Source: Oreocharis arfaki (taxonomy: Eukaryota; Chordata; Aves; Passeriformes; Paramythiidae). Taken from it: a stretch of DNA of 64,000 bases. The notes beneath the pieces were generated by a model that was given only the letters and a program-made list of their open reading frames with translations, was not told the DNA's origin and ran no database searches. The DNA lies in contig VZRR01002172.1 of NCBI GenBank assembly GCA_013398015.1, positions 266,147 to 330,146 on the forward strand. Reading direction: 5' to 3'. A program made the position numbers and the translations under genes. Below are positions 36,273 to 46,280 of the stretch, piece after piece (the first letter of the stretch is position 1; the number at the start of each line of letters is the position of its first letter).

Positions 36273-39200
36273 CCACTAGTGTTTCACTTCTAGCAGCAGC
36301 AGCAAGTAAAAATGTAAAGAAATCTACATTATGAGATGCCATATACACCTTACTTGATCTTGCAAAAGTTAGAGACCCCAGATCCAGGGAGAAAAGTCAT
36401 GTGGACTGTGAATTTTGAACCTTCTCTGAGGAATGGAATAAATCTAGTTTCCTAAGTGAGGAGTGAATCAAAAGATTTCTGTAAGTGATTTAACATGCCA
36501 GCCAAACAGGGAATGTGGTTTACATGCATTTAACTACCCTCCTATGAACATCAGAAGGTTTGTGGGACTCCTGGAAGCATACAGAGTGAAGTAAAAGTGT
36601 ACTGAGCAGACAGCACTAGCACGTTCGAAAAAGAGTAACTTTATATGTTGTGCTAGAATGGAACTACATTTTGAATGTCTTTCCTTTATTGCAAAGCCAT
36701 ATTTGTGACCCAATTATAACAGAGGATGCAGTTGAGAATTGGACAGATACCAAGGAATCTATCTGAAACCAAGTCTCCAAAGATCAGAGGATTCCTCTGC
36801 CCCTTTGGGGAGTGTGTATGCCTAAATATGCACATTCTTAATTTACTGTTTGAAGAAGAATTTGCTGTGTCAGATGTTCCACAGAACACCACTTTTAACA
36901 TTTGTGCTATTTTGAAAGCAAAAGGCCAACAACAAACCAGCCAAAAACTAGCATAAAGGACAAATGTTGGTAGATAGTTCAGCTATTCAGAAAAATTCTA
37001 TTCATTAAACTTTATGAAATAGAACCATCCATTATGAGAAGCACAAAGCAGACTAAACCAAATCCCTCGGATCCTGAAAACATGGAAACTTTTCTTCTTC
37101 ATAAATAAATAGGAAAAATGTATTTTTCCCTTACAGGCCATTAAGCTGTCTCTCCACTGACATCCTTATCCTTTGCTTGGCTATTCTATTTTCTGGCCCC
37201 TTCTGCTACGAGCCGGCATACCAGGAAAGCCGTCCCCAATACACCTGATTATCTCAGTCTAGCAGCATGAACTGTATTTTCTAAAGAATGAACTTTATTT
37301 GTAAACGCAGAAAAGAAAAAAAAAAATCTAAGCACATAGATATTGCAACAGACTATTCTAATGGGAACACAATTAGCAAGACTGTGTCATTCATTTGCCC
37401 AGTTCTGTCCCACTTCTCTGACAATGAAGAGTAAGAGCTATTTCTGTGAGAGTCATAAAAATCCCCAGTTTGAGCAATTATTACATGCAATCATGTAACT
37501 AAATAGGAAGTTTCATACTGGGAGGCAAAAAGCCTACAGGAGAAAGCACAAAAATATTAACTACAAAGTGATACATCAAAGCACCTCTCCTTCCCCCCAT
37601 CCCTGTGCTATTCCCAAAGGCTATATTTCTTAAGGACCAAAGCAAGTCAGCTTGCCAGTATCAGCTCCTCTACACCCTTTAAAATTATTTCACAAATATT
37701 TCAGAAAGGCAACACTACCAGATTTATGGTTATTGACTAATGTTTACAAATACAGAAATAAATTTAGGAATCTAGGATATCTAGTTATCAGACACACTGA
37801 CATTCACCTGCAGTATTACCCACACTGTATCACAACATTCTTGCTCACAGACAGAACATAAGCGTCCTCCAAAACCAGAATTAGACTCTCCATAAAGAGA
37901 CAAATCGCACTGCACACCTTCAGAGCCACAGGCACTCTGCCCCATCCCCTTAATGTATGTATTTCTGCTGAAAAAAGCATTTTTAAACTTATCTGTGAAC
38001 ATGCAGAACCAGCAAAGCAAGAGATGGACGACCTACAACGCATTTCTAAACAGGGCTTACACCAAACCCCAGCCACTTCAAACAAATTACAGGTGCCCAT
38101 CACTGAACCAGGGTCCTAAGGTCTTTTCAGTATCTCAGATTGCTCAGAAGGTGATCCTTTGATCACCTGTATACAGTAACAGACGTTCAAGAATCAATAG
38201 CTGTTAATAAATTATTAGCTTTCTCCCAATCAATATGCATGCAACTATGAAATATTCAGCACGGGTATAAAAATGAGATCATAGCAAAATGAGAAGTGTT
38301 AATATATTGTTTCATTGTGTATAAAATGCAGATTTAGATTAAAAAAAGGAAAAAACCCAAGACACGCTAAAGCCTTTGTCACACATATTTCCCACTGTCA
38401 GAAAAGCCCATCAGACATAAGCACCATGAACTTTATGGAAAATTTTCTGTTCAGCTTAACAAGCTTTATAGAATTCCTTTGTTTCATAAGTAAAAGCCTT
38501 ACTCTGGAAATCCTAAATCCAAGCAGCAAACACAAAGGTACAATAGCAGAGCAGCAAAATGCTGCACATTTCTCAGATATGTCACTCCTAACTTGCTAGG
38601 CTGTTTCAAATCCAAATAAATATATTGCAAGTTCCTGGCCTTTCTAGAGGTCCAGTGATTGCATCCCAGATGATGATCCTTATGATCCACTGTGAATGAG
38701 CTAATCTTCCTCTGCAGGGGATTTCTTTGGAAGAAATACTTATGTATGTGCCACACTCTGCAGTCTTTGGTCACACAGGAGACACACACTGCAAGGTACA
38801 CACAGGCATATTGGAGGAGCATTTGAGCCTTTTTTCCTAATATTATCCTGCAGCCATTTGCTCATTATTACTCAAATCAGACAAGCCATAGAATCTATTC
38901 GAGCACCAAAAGCAAACACTATAGACATTCTGTACTTGGCCATTAGTCATCTGACAGCTCTTCTTTGTACAGCTGAACAATATGTTTGGACAGAAAAAAG
39001 AGGACACAGCAGGGCAAAGACAGAACTATCCAGCATGGTCAGTGCTGGGCCTGGCTAACCAGCCTCTGGAAGGAGACATTAACACGGAGGTTTAGGCCCC
39101 ATTTATCTGTCTGACTTGCCAACCTCACACACATGGCACCTCCTATTACCTGGGAGCATTTCTTAGAGCATCTTCCTTGACACACAACATCAGTCTTGCA

Positions 39201-40088
39201 GCTCAACATGAAAAATACTTCTGTAAGACACTGAAAGTCTGGGGGCAAAGACCCAGAATTTTTTCAATAGAAAATGTGAAGTTATGAAGAAAACCCACTT
39301 AGAGTACTGTTGTACTGCTCAGCCTCAAAACTAAGAACAGGCTTTTAGGTTTCAGATGAGAAGAATAAAGCATACTCATGAAAAGATATTTCAAATACTA
39401 AAATGGAATGCAAATAGAAAGGTCAAAGTGTTCTCTGTGTTCACTGAGAATATGACAAGAGGTGACAGGCTTAAATTGTGGCAAGAGAGATTTAAGGGAG
39501 CCATTAAGCAAACCTTTCTAAATGGCTGAGTAAGGGGGACACACACACAAAAACGGGATTAATTGTTGAAATTGTTTGTGTTTTTTAAGAACAGATAAGA
39601 TAAAGGATGTTTCAGAGTCCATGGATCCTGCCTTGAGGAATGGTGAGCCTGATGCCCTCCTCAGTGATTCAGTTACTTCCTTCATTTAGTAGAAGAGTTC
39701 AATTCTGTGTCTGAAGAACAAAGAGTTTGTTACAAATGGTATCTAGAAACAGAATACAGAATGGGAAATTTTTTACTTGTTTGGACAAAGGAGATGACAA
39801 ACCCTGGCTGTTAGATCTCCAAAAAGATCAGAACTTGATTGAGTAAACTCTTTCCCAAAAGCAAGTTGCACTCCTTAAGGCATTCACACTTACTGTGGGA
39901 GCAGATGACTAAAACATGAGAGCTTTTTGCTTCCAGCCACTGGCATCGATCCTGCAGCTGCTGCGTGTTTGTGAGATAGCACATTCCCACTAAGAAATTA
40001 GTGTGGTGGCTCTCTTTCTATCCCTCACCTCACTGACTGTAGCAATTGCTACATTTAGGAATCAAGAATTCTTATGCCATAAAAATGG

Positions 40089-40144
40089 ATTTAGTCCATT
40101 TTTAAAATATGGACTAAATATTTCTCCTTGATACAAGGAGAAAT
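40089..40144. repeat. Two abutting perfect hairpins
   Basis: Hairpin 1 has 11-bp arms ATTTAGTCCAT (40089-40099) and ATGGACTAAAT (40109-40119) with a 9-nt loop. Hairpin 2 starts at the next base, with 11-bp arms ATTTCTCCTTG (40120-40130) and CAAGGAGAAAT (40134-40144) and a 3-nt loop. Both stems are perfect. The pair ends only 10 bases before the target-site duplication of the LTR at 40161. Confidence 0.85.
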
Positions 40145-40154
40145 CCTGCAGTAA

Positions 40155-40160
40155 GAGGAG
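40155..40160. repeat. Left target-site duplication (GAGGAG) of the solo LTR
   Basis: GAGGAG here is repeated exactly at 40697-40702 on the other side of the LTR, giving a 6-bp duplication typical of class II (beta/alpha-type, ERVK-like) retroviral integration. Confidence 0.85.
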
Positions 40161-40430
40161 TGTTGGGGCGGTTGAGCTGGCAACGGTAGAAGCCGAGAAG
40201 CCAGAAACCCCTGGTGCGCTGGTGGGTCAACTCAGAAAGTAAATAGCTTCCCCGACTCGGGTTATGGGGAAAGACTTCTTCTCCCATCAGGCAGCACCTG
40301 TCTGGTACCTGGTCCCCCACTCGGCCCCTTCCCTCTCCCCATTGGCTGGTGTATCCCCCTGCCTTCCCCCTGTCCCTTACCCTTGGATAATTGGTTACTG
40401 GTGCTCTGCCAGCCCCCTTTCTGTTACCCC

Positions 40431-40490
40431 TTATAAGCTTGTACATGAGGCCTGCTCGCCCTCTTTTGCCTCTAGACCCTTTGGAATAAA
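40431..40490 (+). promoter_or_regulatory. LTR core promoter and poly(A) signal (TATA 40431-40437; AATAAA 40485-40490)
   Basis: TTATAAG and AATAAA lie 54 bases apart within the solo LTR. They could start or end transcripts on the plus strand, antisense to NELL1. Activity cannot be judged from sequence. Confidence 0.6.
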
Positions 40491-40641
40491 CCTTTCGGAA
40501 CCCATGCGGAGAGCCGTCCAAACTCTTTGCCTCTGGTAAGGCATGAGCTGTCTTAGCCTGGGTGCGGACCTGTGTCTCTGTGCCATCCAACGGCACGGGT
40601 GCTAGAAGTCGACCTGCGAGGTGCCAAGCTGCACCACCCGG

Positions 40642-40661
40642 GCATCCCTTGCAAGGGATGC
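40642..40661. repeat. Perfect 20-bp palindrome in LTR U5
   Basis: GCATCCCTTG is followed directly by its reverse complement CAAGGGATGC, with no loop. Confidence 0.9.
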
Positions 40662-40696
40662 TTTTGGGTTAACGTGGCGATTTCAGTCACCCCACA

Positions 40697-40702
40697 GAGG
40701 AG
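40697..40702. repeat. Right target-site duplication (GAGGAG) of the solo LTR
   Basis: An exact copy of the 6 bases at 40155-40160, immediately after the LTR's terminal CA. Confidence 0.85.
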
Positions 40703-41611
40703 AGCTCAGGACAAACGCTGATCAGGACACATGGCTTGTCCTTGATGTTTCCTTAGATAGACAGCTTCATTCATGAATCTTGACAGAATATTAAATCAAT
40801 AATATTATTTTTAAGCTTAATGCTTAAGTTTATGCATAAGCATGAACATACATAGGCAAAACATTTTAAAATACTGCATTTTTGTGATAGCTTATATAAC
40901 AGCACAAAAGGCTGCAGCTAAGAAATCATGTAAAAATGCTAATTATGCCTAAGTCAAGAAATACAACCATCAGCATGATTTGCGGTCAGCTGTTTAATTA
41001 ATTTTAGTATTAATAAAGTTACAGAAAATCAATGTGTCAAAAGGACTTGAAAGGATTACCAACTGCTCTGGACAAATTAGCAACACTTCCACGCCTAGAG
41101 CACAGGAAAGCACAAAGATGTTTAATTAAACTATTTACCAGTGAGGAATTTAAATCACTGTAAATATTGCTTTTTTAGTACTTTTTTTTCCTCAGATTGA
41201 AAGCACTTAGGAGCAAATAATATTCTGATTTCAAATGCCATTTTTTTAAAGTAAAGAGTGTAAAAAATGTTGCAGTTAAATCCAGTAAGCCCATAAAATG
41301 AAGGTGAAGTCAGGAACAAAAGAATGTAACATGGCATTTAAAATTAGAGGACTGGAGAATAACTCAACTCCAAAGCAACAAAAGATGTTACAAAACTGCA
41401 TGGAGAAAGGAAGGAGAAGATTTACAACATGAAGGACACGTGGTTACTCAGAGCTCATGCACACTGTGCTTCAAGGAACTGCTATTGTTTCTTGTGAAAA
41501 TGTCAATATCTATAAAAATAAACCTCACTGTTCACTGAGTTCTTGCTGCTATAAGTCTGTATTTTTCCCAGATCTAATTTATCTGACTCTTTACTAGACT
41601 CCCCAATGCTT

Positions 41612-41725
41612 GTCACTGTCTCTGCATGAATTTGGGCAAAATACTCCAACTCTCTGTGCCTCAGCTTCCCTTTTCCAAAAGAGCAATTAAATACTTATCA
41701 GGCTTCAAGGGATGCATTGAGAAGC
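41612..41725 (+). mobile_element. MIR/CORE-SINE-like fossil fragment
   Basis: GAATTTGGGCAAAATACTCC, AACTCTCTGTGCCTCAGCTT, CCCTTTTCCAAAAGAGCAAT and TTCAAGGGATGCATTGAGAA follow the MIR order 'gggcaagtcacttaacctctctgtgcctcagtttcc ... aaaatggg ... agggttgttgtgagga'. The tRNA-related head is missing. This is the clearest of the three SINE fossils in the window. Confidence 0.6.
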
Positions 41726-42612
41726 TACATTATCTATGTTAGTACAGCATTCTCTGACAATATAGAAGAATCAGCCTTTTCAGTATTGTTAAAAACAGAG
41801 CTTCCCTACGGCAACAGTGCACCAGTTATCTCTCTGTAGGACTTATCTAAAGCCAAAAATGAATGCCATTGAAAGCTTTCTCCCGCGTTAATGGGGTTTG
41901 AGTCAAAACCTGTGTGACTGTCAGTCAACTGATGTGGAATTGCTCGGGTTTTGTTTTGCTGGATTGATTTAATACACTTCCAGTCTTCAGCTGACTTGTC
42001 CTGCAGAGCAAAGAAATGCTCTCTGATGCAGGCAATGCCCACCAGCGCATAGATTACCTGCTGCTGAATGTGGCCAACAGCCCTCCGAGGGACTTGAAAC
42101 AAATGTTTCCGCATTTCAAGGCACCTCAAACTAAATGACATTTCCCTCCACAGTTCTGGGAACAAAGCTGCTATTGACTGCAGTTCAAACAAAGGAGACC
42201 TACTTAACACCAGGAGCTAAGTCCTGCCCTGCCTTATAGCACTTGACATTAAAGGACTCGGGAAAGGAGAGATCAGCATAAAAATATCTTGTGTCTGCTG
42301 AGTTAACACAAGCAAAGTATCACCCGTTCAGGTTTTCTTATGACCAATTTTCAAGTGCATTTGAAAATGCCTGAGTGTTGTCCTGAAGATGTGCAGTGAG
42401 AAGACACGAACACAGATCATGATGAGGCTCCTAGAAAGATCATGGTCTGTCTTCAGTATGGAGGGACAGAGTGGAATCCAAAGAAGGGAATCAAGTGCCA
42501 AGCAGAATCAGGGGAGTCCAGATCTACCTGAGGTCCTCAGCCCCAGTCAGACCTATTGTGGTGAACATCTGATACCTAATCTATAAACAGTGACATAAGT
42601 ATGACTCCAGCC

Positions 42613-43529
42613 CAATCAATATCTTCATCATTTTTCTGAAAAAGTTTGGCAAGTTTGCTGATGGCATCAAGCTGAGTGGTGCCCGCCAGAGGGAAGGGAT
42701 GCCATGCTGGAGGACCATGACAGGCTGGAAAGGTGGGCACCTCAGAACTTCATGAAGTTCAACAAGGCCAAGTGCAATGTCCTGCACCCAGGTCAGGGCA
42801 ATACCAAGCACGAACACATTCTCTCTGGGCAGAGAAAGGACTGAGAGCAGCTTTCAGTAGGAGGATTTAGGTGTGTTGGCGGAGGAGAAGCTCAACACAA
42901 CCCAGCAATGTGCACTTGCAGCCTAGAAAGCCAAACATATCCTGGGCTGCATGAAAATCAGTGTGACCCAGCAGCTTGAGGGAGGTGACTGTCCCTTTAC
43001 CCTGCTCTTGTGACATCCCACCAGGAGCACTGTGTACAGCTCTGGGGTCCCCAACATAAGAAGGACATGGACATTTTGGAGAGTCCAGAAGAGGCCACAG
43101 AGATGCTCAGAGGCTACAGAACCTCTCATATGAAGACAGGCTGAGAGATTTGAGGTTGTTCAGCCTGGAGAAGAGAAGGGTCCAGGGAGAACTCCTAGCA
43201 CCTTCTAGCACCTAAAGATGGCCTGTAAGAACTGGAGAGAGACTTTTTATAGGCACACATAGTGACAGAACAAGAGGCAATAGCTTAAAACTAAAAGAGG
43301 GAAGGTTTAGATTAGACATTAGGAAGAAACTCTTTACTGTGAGTATGATGGGGCACTGGGGCAGGTTGCCCAGAAAAGCTCTGGCTGCTCCATCCCTGGA
43401 GGTGTTCAAGACCAGGTTGGAGGGGAGTCTGAGCAACATGGTCTAGTGGAAGGTGTCCCTGCCCACGGGAGGAGGAGGTGGAACTAGATGATCTCTAAGG
43501 AACCCAAACCATTCTGTGATGCTACAAAA
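42613..43529 (+). mobile_element. CR1 LINE, 3' ~0.9 kb including the degraded C-terminus of the ORF2 reverse transcriptase
   Basis: The longest CR1 copy in the window. It begins in the reverse-transcriptase-coding part: AATCAATATCTTCATCA and AAGTTTGCTGATGGCATCAA correspond to the CR1 'NIFI...KFADDTKL' region, with the Asp-Asp of the catalytic motif altered to Asp-Gly here. ATGAAGTTCAACAAGGCCAA reads MKFNKAK, followed by VLHPGQGN. The 3' UTR blocks follow (TTCAGCCTGGAGAAGAGAAG, CTCTTTACTGTGAGTATGAT, CTAGTGGAAGGTGTCCCTGC, GGAACTAGATGATCTCTAAG) and then the 3' terminus at AACCATTCTGTGATGCTAC. Coding capacity is destroyed by stops and indels. The element is antisense to NELL1. Confidence 0.95.
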
Positions 43530-43545
43530 AATTATGTAGTATTAG

Positions 43546-43550
43546 GCAAG
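43546..43550. repeat. Left target-site duplication (GCAAG) of LTR
   Basis: GCAAG is repeated exactly at 44652-44656 across the LTR. A 5-bp duplication is typical of ERVL/class III-type elements. Confidence 0.75.
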
Positions 43551-44651
43551 TGCATTGGAGTATTGAGGCCAGGTTTTGGTAGCAAGGGAGCTACAGGAAT
43601 GGCTTCTGTGAGAAGCTGCCAGAAGCTTCCCCCATGTCCAGCAGAGCCAAGGCCAGCTGGCGGGCACAGACCCACTGCTGGCCAAGGCTGGATCAATCAA
43701 GAATGATAATAATGCCTCTGATAACAGATTTAAGATGAAAAAAAATGTTATTGCTCAGATGTAATGTCGGCCAGAGAAGAGCGGGGTGAGAATACATGAG
43801 AGAAACAGCCCTGCAGACACCAAGGTCAGTGCAGAAGGAGAGGCAGGAGCTGCTCCAGGTGCTGGAGCAGAGATTCCCCTGCAGCCCGTGGTGCAGCCTG
43901 GCATGAGGCAGCTGTATCCCAGAGCCCATGGAGGGCCACAGGGATGCACAGATCCACCTGCAGCCCATGGAGGAGCTCATACCAGAGCAGGGGGATGCCT
44001 GAGAGGAGGCTGTGAACCCATGGGAGGTCTGTGCTGGAGCAGAATTCTGGCAGGCATCTGCTGACCTGTGGAGAGAGGAGCTCATGCTGGAGCAGGTTTC
44101 CTGGTAGGTCTTGTGACCCTGTGAGGAACTCACATGGGAGCCGACTGTCCTTAAAGGACTGCAGCCCATGGAAGAGTGACCCACATTGCAGCACTCTGTG
44201 GAGAACCCTTGCCTGTGGGAGAAGTTGGAGGAGTTCATGGAGAACTGTCTCCCATGGGAGAGACCCTATGCTGGAGCAGGGGAAGGACTCCTCTCTCTCC
44301 CTGTACAGTGTCAGGAGCAGCATATGATGAACTGACCATAACCCCCCATTTCCACCTCCCTGCATCATAGGTGGGAAGAGCTCAGGAAGGAAGGAGTGAT
44401 GGGGAGGAGGTGTTTTTATGGTCTGTTTTACTTCTCATTATCCTGCTCCAATTTTGTTAGTAATTAATTCAATTAATATCTCTAATTTGAGTCTGTTTTG
44501 CCTGTGACAGTATTTGGTGAGTGATCTCTTCTGGTCATTGTCTCAACTAATGAATTTTTGTTATATTTTCTCTCCCCTGCCCAGTTGCAGAGGGAAGTGA
44601 TAGAGAGGCTTTCCTGGGTGCTAGGAATCCAGCCAGGGTCACCTCACTACA
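43551..44651 (+). mobile_element. Solo LTR of an avian ERV (about 1.1 kb, 5-bp TSD), with internal repeats
   Basis: The element starts TGCATTGGAGTATTGAGG and ends GGTCACCTCACTACA, flanked by perfect GCAAG repeats. Its middle contains many diverged copies of CTGGAGCAG and CAGCCCATGG words, an internal imperfect minisatellite. The 3' part holds the blocks TTTTACTTCTCATTATCCTG and TTTTCTCTCCCCTGCCCAGT. I remember this layout from an LTR family abundant in songbirds and relatives (TguLTR5-like; the name is uncertain). A second copy is at 63208-64000. Open frames of up to 181 codons in this block arise from its high G+C and repeat structure and are not genes. The LTR sits 21 bases beyond the end of a CR1 element. 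Confidence 0.85.
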
Positions 44652-44656
44652 GCAAG
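44652..44656. repeat. Right target-site duplication (GCAAG) of LTR
   Basis: An exact copy of 43546-43550, directly after the LTR's terminal CA. Confidence 0.75.
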
Positions 44657-45608
44657 ATCCTAATGATATCCTTTAGAACAGCAAGATCTAAAGAGAGCTC
44701 TTGCCCAAAACAAACCTGAAAACTATTCCACCACAGACCCATCTTCACTGCCTGCTGCCCCAGACGGTTTTCAGCTAGCAGACAAGTCTATCAATTCACC
44801 AACCTTAGCCCATCACGAGAACAGCTGTAACATGTTTTTACTGACCTCCCTGAACAGCCAAGACCCTGCAAAGCACTTTTAAAGTGCAAGTGCCATACCA
44901 AAAATAACAATGTTGCTTTCTGGAATGCTAATCTAGTTCACCAAGAAGAAAATAGTGGAAAAGAAGGTCAGTAGATTAGATTTCAGAAACAGCACCATCT
45001 TTCAAAGAGTGACCATAATATCAATCGTCTGCCTGAAAGCTTCTATTCAGGTCTTTTACAGACACACACAGTGATTCTGGATGTGAGGCCAGTGACCCAC
45101 CCTTTGAGACTGCCACTTCACTGTGGTGAAATTTGCTGCATTATTAGTATTATTATGGGATCAACTACACCACCTTGAACCTGACAGGTAAACCCCAGCA
45201 ACAAAGATATAAAGGCATCAATTTTAGTAATAGCAAACAATTTGAACGTTTGTTCTAACCATAGCAGGAAATTTCTGCAGTTGAGCTGCCTTTCACAGAT
45301 AGGGGAGGGGAAGAAGGGAAGAGCAGGAGAGAGGGTTTCTGACTTTCTCTCTTGAAAGTGAGATTTCTCCGAACTCTTATGTTCTTCTATGCTTTAAGCA
45401 CAACTTTTCTAATAACATGCTGCAGAAGGGCCTGTCCTGAGAAGTGCACTACATTCAAAACTGAATGCTGGCCCAGAAACCACACAGGATGGAAATGAAG
45501 GGACTCACAGGATAAGCTGTCAAAATCAGTAGGTTTTCTTACTTCCTCTTCTCTACCCATACTGTAAATCCTGTTTGGATGTGAACTCAAGACTAAGATT
45601 TATATTCT

Positions 45609-45666
45609 AAGACTTCTTCTAAATAATATATTTCTATTCAAAGACTTCTAAATAATGTATTTCTAC
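45609..45666. repeat. Imperfect tandem duplication (about 27-31 bp)
   Basis: AAGACTTCTTCTAAATAAT followed by ATATTTCTATTC is repeated as AAAGACTTCTAAATAATG and TATTTCTAC. The copies differ by a TTC indel and single-base changes. Confidence 0.75.
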
Positions 45667-46216
45667 GTAACATCATTTTTTTCACAGAACTAGAATACCG
45701 AACTACGAGTTTTGAAAATACTTCCTGTTTCTGTGGTAAAGACCTGCTTTTTGCAAGTAACATACAAATATTTTAGTGATTCATTGCTTTGAGAAGCCAA
45801 AGTTAAAAGAAATTCTGGGAACACCATCACAGCAAATGAGGACTGAAAGACGGTTAAAAGCACAGTCCACTACTGAAATATCATGCACAACGGTAAAATA
45901 TGGAGGTGGATTATTTTCACAGAGAATAACACCTGCCAGCATAGCTTTGGTGCATAAAGAGCAGGGTGCTTGCATGGGTCTCACCCTATTTTGGCATACT
46001 GACATGTCGGATGGTCAGATAACTTTCCGAACCACTCTCTGAAAAGATAAACGTTGGACAAAATGGGCTGAGACATTCTCAAGTCCAAAGGAGGCTTCTT
46101 CATTTAGAAGAATGGCCACGAGTAGCACACGGAAACAGAGAAAGAAAAATCTCCTGGAACTCTCATTTGAAAAGGTCTTTAACCCTTATTACATAATTAG
46201 TGAATATCTGTAGTAA

Positions 46217-46280
46217 ATTTTAAAAAAAATAAACAAAAAACAAACAAAAGCAAACAAAAAAAACCCCAAACCAAACAAAA
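46217..46280. repeat. A-rich (CAAA)n low-complexity tract
   Basis: Irregular AAACAAACAAAAGCAAAC-type repeats run over about 60 bases. It could be a degenerate simple repeat or an old poly(A) tail; no element is recognisable beside it. Confidence 0.7.

Larger units (their letters stand above)
40161..40696 (+). mobile_element. Solo LTR of an endogenous retrovirus (536 bp, 6-bp TSD)
   Basis: This is a well-preserved solo LTR. It starts TGTTGGGGCGGTTGAGC, ends CAGTCACCCCACA, and is flanked by perfect GAGGAG repeats. The inside order is U3 with inverted CCAAT boxes (ATTGG at 40341 and 40390), TATA (TTATAAG, 40431-40437), poly(A) signal AATAAA (40485-40490), then a U5 containing a perfect 20-bp palindrome (40642-40661). 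No internal viral genes remain, so the provirus was lost by LTR-LTR recombination. The element is plus-oriented, antisense to NELL1. The 160- and 91-codon open frames inside it are not genes. The intact duplication and ends suggest it is younger than the relative at 29561-30190. Confidence 0.9.

Noticed and set aside
40114..40596. 160-codon minus-strand frame
   Set aside because: It coincides with the solo LTR at 40161-40696 and reads backwards through its U3; no viral or host protein similarity is visible.
43693..44368. Two overlapping minus-strand frames of 180-181 codons, Ser/Cys/Leu-rich
   Set aside because: They lie within the LTR minisatellite and reflect its repeated CTGGAGCAG and CCCATGG words in two frames at once.
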